A DNA stretch of 64,000 bases, from NCBI GenBank assembly GCA_937928545.1, contig CALGJQ010000011.1:62001-126000 (forward strand), read 5' to 3'. The translations under genes and the position numbers were made by a program. This DNA comes from an uncultured Verrucomicrobiales bacterium (GTDB taxonomy: Bacteria; Verrucomicrobiota; Verrucomicrobiia; Verrucomicrobiales; Akkermansiaceae). This document shows, one piece after another, positions 45,577 through 54,519 of this stretch. Below the pieces are notes generated by a model. The model was not told where the DNA came from. It did no database searches and saw only the letters and a list, made by a program, of their open reading frames with translations. Positions within the stretch are counted from its first letter, which is position 1; the number at the start of each line of letters is the position of its first letter.

Positions 45577-45849
45577 TCAACCCAGATCCATCAGCTCATT
45601 AATTTCATCACATACCGCAGGCTCGGAGATATGAAAAATCTCCTGCAAATAGGGCCGAATCGGTCCCAGAAAAGAAGGATTCTCTCGTAGCAAGCTCCAC
45701 AACTTCTGGCTTGCCTTCATCGCGCGTGCTTCTTTCTTCGCGGCGAGGTCTTGAAGAAGCTTTGTCAGAACTTTCCCCTGATCGGGAGAAATCCCGTCCT
45801 TCTCCCACTTTGCCATTCGAAGGCGTTTCCAAAGTGGGTCTGAGCTCAT
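45577..45849 (-). CDS. 90-residue protein, twin copy B
   Basis: Beginning MSSDPLWKRLRMAKWEKDG, with KVLTKLLQDLAAKKE and FHISEPAVCDEI, it aligns without gaps to the copy at 35141-35413 (about 81% identity by eye). The changes are mostly conservative. GGCTTCCAAA occurs 26 bases upstream of the start, as in copy A. No known family; both copies are on the minus strand and flank the 10-kb secreted-protein block. Confidence 0.75.
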   Translation of the reverse strand: MSSDPLWKRLRMAKWEKDGISPDQGKVLTKLLQDLAAKKEARAMKASQKLWSLLRENPSFLGPIRPYLQEIFHISEPAVCDEINELMDLG

Positions 45850-45950
45850 GAACCACACTAATCAATTCAGTCGCATTTGGAAGCCTGACCCGCTTCTTGG
45901 GTCAAGAAAGTCTTGCAACAAGGCCGTTCCAAGGGCATTTCAAAGGCCTT

Positions 45951-46904
45951 ATGCCATCCCAACTTGACAGCCTCAAAGACTTTACAACCGTCGTAGCCGA
46001 TACTGGTGACTTCACCTCCATGGAGGAATACAAGCCTCAGGACGCGACCACAAACCCTTCCCTCATCCTCCAAGCCGCCAGCAAGCCTGAGTATAAATCC
46101 CTCGTTGAAAAGGCCGTTGCCGAAAACAAGGACTCCGGACTCACTGGCCCAGCCCTTACCGAAGCGATCATGGACCGCGTCCTCATCCTCTTCGGCGTAG
46201 AAATCCTTAAGATCGTTCCTGGCCGCGTCTCCACCGAAGTCGACGCCCGTCTTTCCTTCGACACCCAAGCCACCATCGCCAAGGCAAAGCAGCTCATCGC
46301 CGCTTACGACGCCGAGGGCATTTCAAAGGACCGCATCCTCATCAAGATCGCTTCCACTTGGGAAGGCATCAAGGCTGCCGAAGAACTCGAGAAGGAAGGC
46401 ATCCACTGTAATCTCACTCTCCTCTTCGCCTTCGCCCAAGCCGTCGCTTGTGCCGAAGCGAAAGTTCAGCTCATCTCGCCCTTCGTAGGTCGCATCTACG
46501 ACTGGTTCAAAAAGGAGAACAACACCGACTACGTCGGTGACGACGATCCCGGCGTCCAGTCCGTTGCCAAGATCTACAACTACTACAAAAAGCACGGTTA
46601 CAAGACCGAGGTCATGGGCGCCTCTTTCCGCAACGTCGGCCAAATCACCTCCCTCGCCGGATGCGACCTTCTCACCATTTCTCCCGGACTTCTTGAGGAA
46701 CTTCAGAATGCCGATGGCCCACTTGAGCAGAAGCTCAACGCCGACGCTCCTGACAGCAAGCTCGACAAAATCTCGCTCGACGAAAAAGCCTTCCGCTTCG
46801 AATTCAACGAAGACGCCATGGCCACCGAGAAAACCGCTCAAGGCATTCGCGCCTTCTCCGCTGACATCGTGAAGCTCGAGAAGCTCATCGAATCAATGGT
46901 CTAA
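45951..46904 (+). CDS. tal: Transaldolase
   Basis: 317 residues, the E. coli TalB class, moving a dihydroxyacetone unit between sugar phosphates in the pentose phosphate pathway. Seen: [16 protein letters not shown] near the N terminus, the Schiff-base Lys in [31 protein letters not shown] and [10 protein letters not shown], and [10 protein letters not shown]. Start at ATG 45951; an in-frame upstream ATG at 45897 adds an unconserved leader. Followed by a strong terminator. Confidence 0.96.
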   Translation: MPSQLDSLKDFTTVVADTGDFTSMEEYKPQDATTNPSLILQAASKPEYKSLVEKAVAENKDSGLTGPALTEAIMDRVLILFGVEILKIVPGRVSTEVDARLSFDTQATIAKAKQLIAAYDAEGISKDRILIKIASTWEGIKAAEELEKEGIHCNLTLLFAFAQAVACAEAKVQLISPFVGRIYDWFKKENNTDYVGDDDPGVQSVAKIYNYYKKHGYKTEVMGASFRNVGQITSLAGCDLLTISPGLLEELQNADGPLEQKLNADAPDSKLDKISLDEKAFRFEFNEDAMATEKTAQGIRAFSADIVKLEKLIESMV

Positions 46905-46923
46905 ACGACCTCTCGTATTTTCC

Positions 46924-46957
46924 AAAAAGCCCGCATCGCATGATGCGGGCTTTTTTT
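46924..46957 (+). terminator. Terminator after tal
   Basis: AAAAAGCCCGCATC, loop GCAT, GATGCGGGC then seven T. It is symmetrical, with an A run opposite, and lies 19 bases beyond the tal stop. Confidence 0.93.
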
Positions 46958-46971
46958 ATAGCCTCTCAAAA

Positions 46972-47664
46972 ATGAAAATAGTCATTCCGATCATCACCCT
47001 CATCCTCGGCGGAATGATTGGGTATTTCCTTCGACCTGATGCTCCCGCTCCCTTGCCGCCCAAAGTCACCCTACAAGGTCTCGGCGAAGTCACAGGAGGT
47101 CACTTTACCTTAGCCGACGTCATTGAACAAACGAGCGGCGTCAAAATTCTCACTGCGGACTCCAGCCACGCCGACCTCCTCGCTGAAATCGAAAAAGCCG
47201 GGCACAAAATCAGCGAACTCATGAGCCAAGCCGACTCACCGGCCCGCCAAAAACGTCGCATCAATGAAGTCTCATCTCTCTTCGAAGACGCTCTTCGTGA
47301 AGAGCTCAATGCTCACCCTGATCTCACCTGCGACTTCCCAAAAACCCTCGCTGGCGAAGCGCAACGCTCTGGCTACCCCGACCTCCGCGTTGAACATCTC
47401 CCAAGCGGAACCATTGCCTACCTCGACCCTAAGCTCTTCGAAGACAAATCCATCAAATCAAGCTTCCGCACCTTCTACTTCGAACCAGGCGGCAAAACCT
47501 CCAAAGTCACCGAAGACGCCCTCCACCTCCTCATCGGATTCCCTCACGATGGCAAAACCGGCCAATGGACCTTCGCTAAGCCCCACCTCGTCGATCTCTC
47601 CAAACTCACCGTAAAACTCAAAACCGAGTTCTCCGCCTCCAACAAAGAGCTTTATCAAGAATAG
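46972..47664 (+). CDS. Membrane-anchored protein of unknown function
   Basis: 230 residues. One N-terminal membrane segment (about 3-20, IVIPIITLILGGMIGYFL) is followed by a Pro-rich spacer and a soluble region with a helical part (LLAEIEKAGHKISELM) and a beta-rich C-terminal half. I recognise no family. It stands alone after the tal terminator and before a palindromic repeat element. Confidence 0.68.
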   Translation: MKIVIPIITLILGGMIGYFLRPDAPAPLPPKVTLQGLGEVTGGHFTLADVIEQTSGVKILTADSSHADLLAEIEKAGHKISELMSQADSPARQKRRINEVSSLFEDALREELNAHPDLTCDFPKTLAGEAQRSGYPDLRVEHLPSGTIAYLDPKLFEDKSIKSSFRTFYFEPGGKTSKVTEDALHLLIGFPHDGKTGQWTFAKPHLVDLSKLTVKLKTEFSASNKELYQE

Positions 47665-47690
47665 CTCCCCCATCCGCACCACTGTGAAAA

Positions 47691-47878
47691 TTGGCCAAAG
47701 GCCAAACCCATACCAGCATGGGGCAACGCCCCATGTCTCCATTCTCTCCACAAAGGTTCGCTGAAGGCGAACGTCATAAGCTCCATCCCATCGCGATGTC
47801 CTTCAGAGAAACCGACTCATCACACCTAATCCATGGGGCGATACCCCATGCTGGTATGAGCCAGGCCCTTGGCCTATG
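47691..47878. repeat. REP-like inverted repeat element
   Basis: Outer arms 47691-47735 and 47831-47878 are inverted copies around CATACCAGCATGGGG and its complement CCCCATGCTGGTATG. Each arm is itself a hairpin (ATGGGGCAACGCCCCAT; ATGGGGCGATACCCCAT), and a third hairpin GTTCGC/GCGAAC lies in the middle (47755-47771). The element fills the 220-base gap between the unknown protein and proA; no gene is supported in it. Confidence 0.75.
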
Positions 47879-47884
47879 AAGACA

Positions 47885-49147
47885 CTAGGCTTTCAACTGC
47901 CCATCACCTCTCACGCGGTATTGGTAGGAGGTCAGTTCACGAAGTCCCATTGGCCCCCGCGCATGAAGCTTATCAGTCGAGATCCCAATCTCTGCACCAA
48001 AGCCAAATTCTTCCCCATCACTAAAGCGGGTCGAGACATTGTGGAAGACACAGGCCGAATCAATTTCGCGCATAAACTTCTCCGCAGCCTCACCATCTTT
48101 CGTGACAATCACTTCGGTATGCTGAGAACTGAATTCGTTGATATGAGCCACCGCCGCTTCGAGCGAAGGCACCACTTTCACCGCGAGAATGTAGTCGAGA
48201 TACTCCGTCCCCCAGTCCTCCTCTGTCGCCGCCTTTGCGTCAATGATCGCACAAGTCTTCTCATCACCGCGCAGCTCGACCTTCTTCTCAGCGAGGGCTA
48301 CCGCAACTAAAGGTAAAAACTCAGCGGCAATCGCCTCATCGACCAAAAGCGTCTCCAAGGCATTACACACGCTGGGTTTCTGCGTCTTAGAATCGACGAC
48401 GATCTTCACAGCCATCTCCAAGTCAGCCTTGGGATGAATGTAGGCATGGCAAATTCCATCGTAGTGTTTGATCACCGGCATCCTCGCCAAAGAAACCACC
48501 GTTTCAATGAGTCCCTTACCACCGCGCGGGATAATCAAATCAAGATACTGATCCATCCCCGCCATCACCGCGACACTCTCCCGATCCGTGAAGGGAATGA
48601 GCTGAATCGCGCCTTCCGGAAGCCCCGCCTTTTCACCACCTGCTTGCAAAGCCTCCGCAAGCGCTCGGTTCGAGTGAATCGCTTCTGAACCACCACGTAA
48701 AATCGTGGCATTGCCCGACTTTAAGCAAAGCACCGCTGCATCGCTCGTCACGTTCGGACGGCTCTCGTAAATGATCCCAATCACTCCAATCGGCACACGG
48801 AGCTGCTGAATCCGAATTCCATTCGGCCGATCCCACTCTCCCAAAACTTCGCCAACTGGGTCAGGCAAAGTCGCAACCTTTTCCACCCCGGCCGCCACCG
48901 CTTCAAGGCGAACCGCATCAAGCCGGAGACGATCCAGCATTGCGGAGGTCAGACCTCTTTCTTCTCCCGCTGAGATATCCTTTGCATTTGCCTCCAAAAT
49001 CCCCGCCGCTGAATCCCGAATCCCCGCCGCCATTGCGCGCAAAATTTCGTTCTTCTTTTCCTCAGACAGCACTGCCAACGCAAGCGCCGCCGCTCTTGCC
49101 TTTTTGCCCATTGCGTAAACTTGCTCTTTGATTTCCTCGCTGGTCAT
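47885..49147 (-). CDS. proA: Gamma-glutamyl phosphate reductase
   Basis: Second enzyme of proline synthesis, reducing glutamyl-5-phosphate with NADPH. 420 residues from ATG 49147 (an upstream in-frame ATG at 49177 gives an atypical leader). Aldehyde-dehydrogenase-like features: VIGIIYESRPNVTSDA, CLKSGNATILRGGSEA, the catalytic Cys in KPSVCNALETLLV, VSTRFSDGEEFGFGAE and KLHARGPMGLREL. proB is not adjacent. Confidence 0.96.
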   Translation of the reverse strand: MTSEEIKEQVYAMGKKARAAALALAVLSEEKKNEILRAMAAGIRDSAAGILEANAKDISAGEERGLTSAMLDRLRLDAVRLEAVAAGVEKVATLPDPVGEVLGEWDRPNGIRIQQLRVPIGVIGIIYESRPNVTSDAAVLCLKSGNATILRGGSEAIHSNRALAEALQAGGEKAGLPEGAIQLIPFTDRESVAVMAGMDQYLDLIIPRGGKGLIETVVSLARMPVIKHYDGICHAYIHPKADLEMAVKIVVDSKTQKPSVCNALETLLVDEAIAAEFLPLVAVALAEKKVELRGDEKTCAIIDAKAATEEDWGTEYLDYILAVKVVPSLEAAVAHINEFSSQHTEVIVTKDGEAAEKFMREIDSACVFHNVSTRFSDGEEFGFGAEIGISTDKLHARGPMGLRELTSYQYRVRGDGQLKA

Positions 49148-49195
49148 CTGGGGTGAGAAATAAACACAATCCAGCAAAGAAGGGAGTGCTAAAAA

Positions 49196-50284
49196 TCAAA
49201 GATGCTCCTTCGCCGCCTCAAGGTAGCGCTCCCAGTCCCATTCCGTGATATTGTGTTTCCCGTCGCGGAGGTGATAACGCACCTTGCCATCTCCAGCCGA
49301 TTCACCAGCTCCCGGCATTTTGGATAATGTTTCTCCCCAAGCAGGCGCGGCCATTTTCGTCGCCAAAAACTCTCCTTCCGGATCTGCCCAACGATCCTTG
49401 GAGGCGCTAGCAACATAGACCGGACGCGGAGCGATACAGGCGATCAATTGATGCTGGTCCACGGGAAGGCTTTCCTCTTTGTCTCCATACTTCCGAAAAT
49501 TCTTCGCAAACCAATGAGGAAAAACCTGATTAATCCGAGCCACCGTTTCACCCTTCTTCCGCTGACTCAAGGCCGCGCCTCCACAACCAGAGTTATTTGA
49601 AATCACCATCGCAAATTTTTCGTCTCTCGCGCCCGCCCATAGCGCCGTTTTCCCAAGCCGTGAATGCCCAATCACCACCACTTTGCTCGCGTCAATTTCA
49701 GCAACTTTCTCAAGCTGCTCTCTCACCTGACTCAAACCCCAAGCCCAGCCCGTAATCGTTCCCCAGCTTTGCTCATCACGTTTCGGTGGAAACAAGCCAT
49801 GCACTCCATTCTTAAAACCATCGTCTTCATCGGGATCAAAGTCATCGCAGTGAACCGTCACCAAAGCAAAACCCGCATCCGTAATCATTTTCACCGGCCA
49901 ACGTCCCTTGGCCTTCCCTCTCGCCTCCTCGTTGCTTTTGGTGATCCACTCATCTTCCTCCAAAGTATGATTCCCTCGAAAATTCAGCCCTAGAAATGCC
50001 GGAACAGCTTTCTTCCCCGCAGGAAGAAAAACGAGAGCACGAGCAGTCAAAGATCCCCCAAGAGTCAAAAGATACTCTCGGCGCACGACCTTCCCCTCCA
50101 TGATTGAACTCTCGCGATCAAGTTTCCAAACCCGAGAAACTTCATCGCTGGGGTTCACCCCATAAACTTCACGCGCAAAGACCTCCAAGGTCTTCTTCCG
50201 AGCCTCAGGAGACCATTTGGCGGGATCAGAAACTGGCTCAGCTGATACAAGTGATGCCGTAAGAAGCAGTATCCAAAGTTTCAT
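49196..50284 (-). CDS. Secreted CE15-like esterase (glucuronoyl-esterase family)
   Basis: 362 residues with a signal peptide (MKLWILLLTASLVSA). It is an alpha/beta hydrolase with VVVIGHSRLGKTALWAGA (nucleophile S208), NNSGCGGAAL, CIAPRPVYVAS and a C-terminal His in DGKHNITEWDW (H344). The pattern fits CE15 relatives, which cleave esters between lignin and glucuronoxylan. The usual CE15 serine motif GCSRxGK here has His in place of Cys. It is probably involved in polysaccharide breakdown; the exact substrate is not certain. Confidence 0.83.
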   Translation of the reverse strand: MKLWILLLTASLVSAEPVSDPAKWSPEARKKTLEVFAREVYGVNPSDEVSRVWKLDRESSIMEGKVVRREYLLTLGGSLTARALVFLPAGKKAVPAFLGLNFRGNHTLEEDEWITKSNEEARGKAKGRWPVKMITDAGFALVTVHCDDFDPDEDDGFKNGVHGLFPPKRDEQSWGTITGWAWGLSQVREQLEKVAEIDASKVVVIGHSRLGKTALWAGARDEKFAMVISNNSGCGGAALSQRKKGETVARINQVFPHWFAKNFRKYGDKEESLPVDQHQLIACIAPRPVYVASASKDRWADPEGEFLATKMAAPAWGETLSKMPGAGESAGDGKVRYHLRDGKHNITEWDWERYLEAAKEHL

Positions 50285-50321
50285 CCCGCCATTAAGCCTT
50301 ATTCAGCCGAGAGAACAAGGA

Positions 50322-50378
50322 GGGACACTTTGGAAAGTGTCCCAATATAGAGAGCGTGGCTTCCAGCCCGCTTACCCC
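50322..50378. repeat. Perfect hairpin plus half of a REP-like element
   Basis: GGGACACTTT-GG-AAAGTGTCCC (50322-50343) is a perfect 10-base-arm hairpin. Directly after it, 50345-50378 matches the left arm of the repeats at 62431 and 62573 (ATAnnGAGAGCGnGCTT, AGCCCGCTTACCC), without its inverted partner. It lies between the CE15-like gene and the lipoprotein gene. Confidence 0.65.
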
Positions 50379-50410
50379 CAACCTAAACGACCGAGCAAAC
50401 AAACTTTAAT

Positions 50411-51028
50411 CTATTCAAATGAAGACCCACGTGTCAGATGAACCCCACTTTTTTCAGAATGGCTCACCTTCCCAAACACTGAAAACACATCTGGGGCGAG
50501 TCGTATGATTGGATGTTCTCCCACTCTTTCCACCCTCAAGATCCGATTACCAAATGCCTTAAGTAGCCAATTTTCATTCTGGATTTCATGAAGGGAAAGA
50601 TCGTGCCAAGTAAAAGGTAATTTAGAAATCGCAACCTCATCTTGATTCTCTCGATCAACTGAAATCATCAATCCATCGACGATTTCATACCCACCATTTC
50701 GCGAGAAAAGTAAGAGCCATGCATCGGGATCTTCTCTATTTCGGAGGAGCTTCACATCGGTCTCAGGATCGTGTCCAAGGCCTTCAGCCTCGCAGACAAA
50801 GACTTCTTCACCACCACATTTCACATAGTAATCGCCAAGTTCACCAAGAGCTACCGTATTGCCCTCGCGCCCAAAATGGAGAAAAACGTCCGCAGAAAGC
50901 TCATGCGATCTGACCCCATTCTGAAACAGAGGCTCTTCTGGATCATTAACGCCCTCTGGATCTCTAGCCTCTTCTGAGCACCCGAAGCAAATAAGGGAGA
51001 TTACAACCAAGACTAAATTGAATCGCAT
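50411..51028 (-). CDS. Lipoprotein of unknown function
   Basis: 205 residues. The N terminus is a lipoprotein signal (LVLVVISLICFGC, Cys17), followed by an acidic linker (SEEARDPEGVNDPEE) and a soluble beta-rich region. No family recognised. It lies 18 bases downstream of... the pyrC side is reversed: pyrC ends at 51047 on the same strand, so this gene follows pyrC by 18 bases and may be read through from the pyr operon. Confidence 0.68.
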   Translation of the reverse strand: MRFNLVLVVISLICFGCSEEARDPEGVNDPEEPLFQNGVRSHELSADVFLHFGREGNTVALGELGDYYVKCGGEEVFVCEAEGLGHDPETDVKLLRNREDPDAWLLLFSRNGGYEIVDGLMISVDRENQDEVAISKLPFTWHDLSLHEIQNENWLLKAFGNRILRVERVGEHPIIRLAPDVFSVFGKVSHSEKSGVHLTRGSSFE

Positions 51029-51046
51029 CCGCTTGAATAACTAAGA

Positions 51047-52318
51047 TTACCTCTCCAACAACACCTCATCCCCCAGCACCACCATCTCAACCGACCCTTT
51101 GAGAGTCTTGTCCAAAAAGGGCGTATTCGAACTCTTTGACTTCATAAACTCCTTCGTAAAAGTCGTCTCCTTCTTCGGATCAAAAACGATCAAGTCCGCA
51201 GCCTTCCCTTCAGCCACTTCCGCGACTTCCAACTCCATCATGCGACGCGGCTCAGCCGAATATCTTTTCACAATCAGATCCCAACCAAACTCTCCCGTCG
51301 TAATAAACCGGTCGTGCAAGGAAACCAACGCGGTGTCCAATCCGCTAATACCATTCGGCGCATCCACAAAAGCCTGCGATTTTTCAAACTCAGTATGCGG
51401 GGCGTGATCCGTCGCGATGATCCGGAAAACCCCATCCTTCAACCCCTGCAAGAGCGCCGCGTTATCTTCGCGAGTGCGCAGCGGCGGATTCATTTTATAG
51501 TGCGTGTCGTAGTCGCCAATGTCTTCATCCGCGAACATGAGATGATGCGGAGAAACCTCGCCCGAAACCTTGGCCCCGCGTTCGTCACGCCACCAACGGA
51601 TCGTCTCCATCCCAATCGCGGAACTGACATGCTGAATGTGCAAAGTCGCCCCCGTCGCGTGCGCGAGACGAATATCGCGATCCATACAAATCTCCTCCGC
51701 CAAGGCCGGGGTCCCTTGAATTCCGAGTCGATAACTCACGGGCCCTTCATTGAGCGCACGAGGCCCACAAAGCTGCGGATCTTCGCAGTGACTTGCAAAA
51801 AACATTCCAAACTCCGTCCCATATTCCATCGCCCGCTTCAGCAAGGCCGCATTCGGAACAGCGTCGCCATCGTCCGTCAGCATCAAGATCCCCGCATCTT
51901 TCAAACCCGCAATCGGAGCCATCTCCTCCCCCGCTCGATTCACGGTGATACAAGCCGAAGTATGAATCGGAATGCGACACTTCTTTCCCAAATCCAAAAC
52001 CCGCTTCACCACCGTCGGCGAGTCAATCGAAGGCGAGGTATTGGGCATCATGACCACCCCTGTGATGCCGCCATTAATGGCCGATTCCGCGCCGTCATAA
52101 ATCGTCTCCTTATGCTCCTGCCCCGGCTCCCGAAAGTGCACGTGAGCATCAAACATCCCCGGCATGATGACCTGCCCCGTGCAATCCACCACCCGCGCCT
52201 CAGCGGGAGCATCGATCACGCCGACCGCTTTGATGACACCATCGACAATCCAAACGTCCGCGCGCTTGGGAGCTTCATTTTCAGTGGCGACTTCACCGCC
52301 TTGGAGAAAGAGATTCAT
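51047..52318 (-). CDS. pyrC: Dihydroorotase
   Basis: Third step of pyrimidine synthesis, cyclising carbamoyl aspartate. 423 residues from ATG 52318, the class I (PyrC of the Bacillus type) length. Metal sites: DAHVHFREPG near 60, HIQHVSSA, and IATDHAPHT. The larger open frame upstream to 52426 overlaps pyrB and is not used. It lies 4 bases downstream of pyrB in a pyrR-pyrB-pyrC operon. Confidence 0.95.
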   Translation of the reverse strand: MNLFLQGGEVATENEAPKRADVWIVDGVIKAVGVIDAPAEARVVDCTGQVIMPGMFDAHVHFREPGQEHKETIYDGAESAINGGITGVVMMPNTSPSIDSPTVVKRVLDLGKKCRIPIHTSACITVNRAGEEMAPIAGLKDAGILMLTDDGDAVPNAALLKRAMEYGTEFGMFFASHCEDPQLCGPRALNEGPVSYRLGIQGTPALAEEICMDRDIRLAHATGATLHIQHVSSAIGMETIRWWRDERGAKVSGEVSPHHLMFADEDIGDYDTHYKMNPPLRTREDNAALLQGLKDGVFRIIATDHAPHTEFEKSQAFVDAPNGISGLDTALVSLHDRFITTGEFGWDLIVKRYSAEPRRMMELEVAEVAEGKAADLIVFDPKKETTFTKEFMKSKSSNTPFLDKTLKGSVEMVVLGDEVLLER

Positions 52319-52322
52319 AAAA

Positions 52323-53234
52323 TTAAGAAACTTGTGGTTTAAGACCGAAGAGCACCGCCATTCTCGCCGCGATGCCATTCTCAACCTGCTGGGAAATGAG
52401 GCAGCGCTCGTAGTCCAGCACTGCATCGCAGAGTTCCACCCCGCGATTAATCGGTCCCGGATGCATCACATAGATGCCTTCATCGCTGATTCGCTTCAGG
52501 CGCTCTTCGGTAATCCCAAAGACCGAATGATACTCGCGATCACTCGGGTAAAAGGGTGCCTCTTGTCGCTCTTTTTGAACCCGCAAAAGGTAAACCGCAT
52601 CCGGCCCCCACTTCATCGCTTCATCGTAATTCGTGAAGCGTCGAAACTGCGTCTTCGGAACCAAACTCCCCGGCCCACAGAAGGCCACTTCGACTCCCAA
52701 CTTCGAAAGGATGGTGCTCGTCGAGCGCGCCACTCGGCTGTGCAAAATATCCCCCATGATGAGAACCTTGCGCCCCTCCATCTCGGGGTAAACTTCCCGC
52801 AGCGTGAAGGCATCAAGCAAAGCCTGCGTCGGATGCGCATGCGCTCCGTCCCCTGCATTGATCACCGAGGCATTGGTCTGACGCGCAATCGCAGCGGGCT
52901 GCCCCGAGAGACGATGCCGCACCACAATGTAATCCGCGCGCATCGCTTGCAGGGTATCGATGGTATCGCGAACCGACTCCCCCTTCGTCACCGAGGAATG
53001 CGGGACATCAAAGATCGTCACATCTGCCGAGAGCCGCTTCGCCGCCACTTCGAAAGACGAGAGCGTTCGCGTGCTGGGCTCATAAAAAAGCATTAGCACC
53101 GTCTTCCCTTTCAAGGCCGGCACTTTTTTCACCGAGCGAGTGAAGAGATCTTTAAAAGGCACCGCTTGGTCGAGCAGATGAATGATTTCCGCGCGGTCGA
53201 GTGAGACAATATCCAGGAAATCTTTGCGGGCCAT
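52323..53234 (-). CDS. pyrB: Aspartate carbamoyltransferase catalytic subunit
   Basis: Commits carbamoyl phosphate and aspartate to pyrimidine synthesis. 303 residues. Carbamoyl-phosphate site FYEPSTRTLSSFE, then GDGAHAHPTQALLDA, and MHPGPINRGVEL near the C terminus. No PyrI regulatory subunit gene is seen; with PyrR as the neighbour, the control type is like that of Gram-positives. Gap to pyrR is 11 bases. Confidence 0.96.
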   Translation of the reverse strand: MARKDFLDIVSLDRAEIIHLLDQAVPFKDLFTRSVKKVPALKGKTVLMLFYEPSTRTLSSFEVAAKRLSADVTIFDVPHSSVTKGESVRDTIDTLQAMRADYIVVRHRLSGQPAAIARQTNASVINAGDGAHAHPTQALLDAFTLREVYPEMEGRKVLIMGDILHSRVARSTSTILSKLGVEVAFCGPGSLVPKTQFRRFTNYDEAMKWGPDAVYLLRVQKERQEAPFYPSDREYHSVFGITEERLKRISDEGIYVMHPGPINRGVELCDAVLDYERCLISQQVENGIAARMAVLFGLKPQVS

Positions 53235-53245
53235 AATTCTAAAAT

Positions 53246-53767
53246 CTATTGGGTGATGATTTCGACCGAATCCTTACCATCGGTCTTTTGTAAACTGACA
53301 TCAACGCGATCCATGCGGTCGGTTTTGAGAGTCTCTCCGACAAAACGTGGCTCAACCGGAATCTCGCGATGACCTCGATCGATCAACACCGCCAAGTCCA
53401 CCTTCGCGGGGCGACCGTAGTCAAAGAGAGCATCGAGCGCCGCCCGAATGGTGCGTCCGGTAAAAATAACATCGTCCACTAAAACGACATGCGAGCCATC
53501 GACCGGAAATTCGATCTCGCTGCTTTGGAGCGTGGGGTTACTACTGAGATGTTCGTAGTCATCGCGATAGAGCGAAATATCTAAAACCCCGAGCTGAACC
53601 TTCGCGCCCTTCGCTTTTAAAACTTCAAAGACCCGCTCAGCCACTTCATCACCTCGACTCCGGATTCCCACGAGATCGATCTCATTTCCATCCGCCGCGA
53701 GAAAAATCTGCTCTGCAAGACGGTCAATCGCCGTCGAAATTGCGGAGGGGTCCAAGGCAGTGCTCAT
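53246..53767 (-). CDS. pyrR: PyrR bifunctional regulator / uracil phosphoribosyltransferase
   Basis: 173 residues. The PRPP-binding loop is VVLVDDVIFTGRTIRAALD and the DRGHREIPVEPRFVG tail is family-typical. PyrR can bind UMP and pyr mRNA to cause attenuation, and has weak Upp activity. I looked for the PyrR RNA-binding consensus in the short leader 53768-53824 and saw none, so the attenuation role here is unproven. First gene of pyrR-pyrB-pyrC. Confidence 0.94.
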   Translation of the reverse strand: MSTALDPSAISTAIDRLAEQIFLAADGNEIDLVGIRSRGDEVAERVFEVLKAKGAKVQLGVLDISLYRDDYEHLSSNPTLQSSEIEFPVDGSHVVLVDDVIFTGRTIRAALDALFDYGRPAKVDLAVLIDRGHREIPVEPRFVGETLKTDRMDRVDVSLQKTDGKDSVEIITQ

Positions 53768-53824
53768 TTCGTTCGGCGGGATGGTATGATGAAAGTTTCC
53801 GGTGTAAAACAGGAATCAGAAAAA

Positions 53825-54235
53825 TCACGGCGATTGATGAGGAATGACCCGCCGTCCAAAGCGGCGGTAGATCTTAAAGTCCGAGTCCGTGGTAAGCACA
53901 AGCGACTTCTCGGCCAGCTCGCTCAAGCGCACCACGCAAGCATCGGCAATACTCATCGGCGTATCAGAATACTTGTCCATCAGATCTAAAATTCTCACGA
54001 CTCCTTCCTCATCTAGGCCCACCACTTCGAGCGCGCCACGTCGACACGCAGACCTCAGCTGCTGGCACGCATGGGGTTTCAAAAGATGATCCGCTTCAGA
54101 GAGAACCGCCTCACAAGACTTCCAAGGCGGCGGATTTCGCTGAGCTTGAGCCACCGCCCAAGCATGATTCGTGTCGTTGCTGCTGAAAAGCGCCACTAAA
54201 AAGCCCGCATCGGCAATCACGGGACTATTTCCCAT
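53825..54235 (-). CDS. PIN-domain toxin (VapC-like)
   Basis: 136-residue PIN-domain ribonuclease. Acidic metal-binding residues: D9 in VIADAGFLVALF, E47 in AVLSEADHLL, D98 in SIADACVV and D117/D119 in LTTDSDFKIYR. The start overlaps the antitoxin stop by 11 bases, the usual vapB-vapC layout. All four acidic positions look intact, so an active tRNA- or rRNA-cutting toxin is plausible. Confidence 0.85.
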   Translation of the reverse strand: MGNSPVIADAGFLVALFSSNDTNHAWAVAQAQRNPPPWKSCEAVLSEADHLLKPHACQQLRSACRRGALEVVGLDEEGVVRILDLMDKYSDTPMSIADACVVRLSELAEKSLVLTTDSDFKIYRRFGRRVIPHQSP

Positions 54236-54470
54236 AGCCCGTTTTATTTAAGTAGTCCTTCTTCTTTGAACTGAGATCAGGCGGGAGCCCCTCCGCAGAA
54301 CCCACCAAGTCCGCGATCATTTGAAATCCCTCTTTCGCTTCCGTATCCACTTTTCCACCCGCGACCAGCCTACGACGAGCCACTTCAGACTTGGTCAGGT
54401 TCAGCTCTTTTGCCTGCCTCTCCAAATCACGAGCCAAGTCATCGGGAATGCGAACGACAATCGTTTCCAT
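54225..54470 (-). CDS. Ribbon-helix-helix antitoxin (VapB-like)
   Basis: 81 residues. The N terminus METIVVRIPDDLARDLERQ and LNLTKSEVARRRLV form an Arc/MetJ-type ribbon-helix-helix DNA-binding region; the C-terminal half (PPDLSSKKKDYL) is the probable toxin-binding tail. It precedes and overlaps the PIN toxin gene. Confidence 0.8.
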   Translation of the reverse strand: METIVVRIPDDLARDLERQAKELNLTKSEVARRRLVAGGKVDTEAKEGFQMIADLVGSAEGLPPDLSSKKKDYLNKTGYGK

Positions 54471-54519
54471 GAGGAGAATGTATTACACGACTACCGAAAA
54501 CGCAATACAAACACTCTCC

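Noticed and set aside
53768-53824. PyrR RNA-binding site upstream of pyrR
   Set aside because: The short leader does not contain the conserved loop sequence or an obvious terminator/antiterminator pair.
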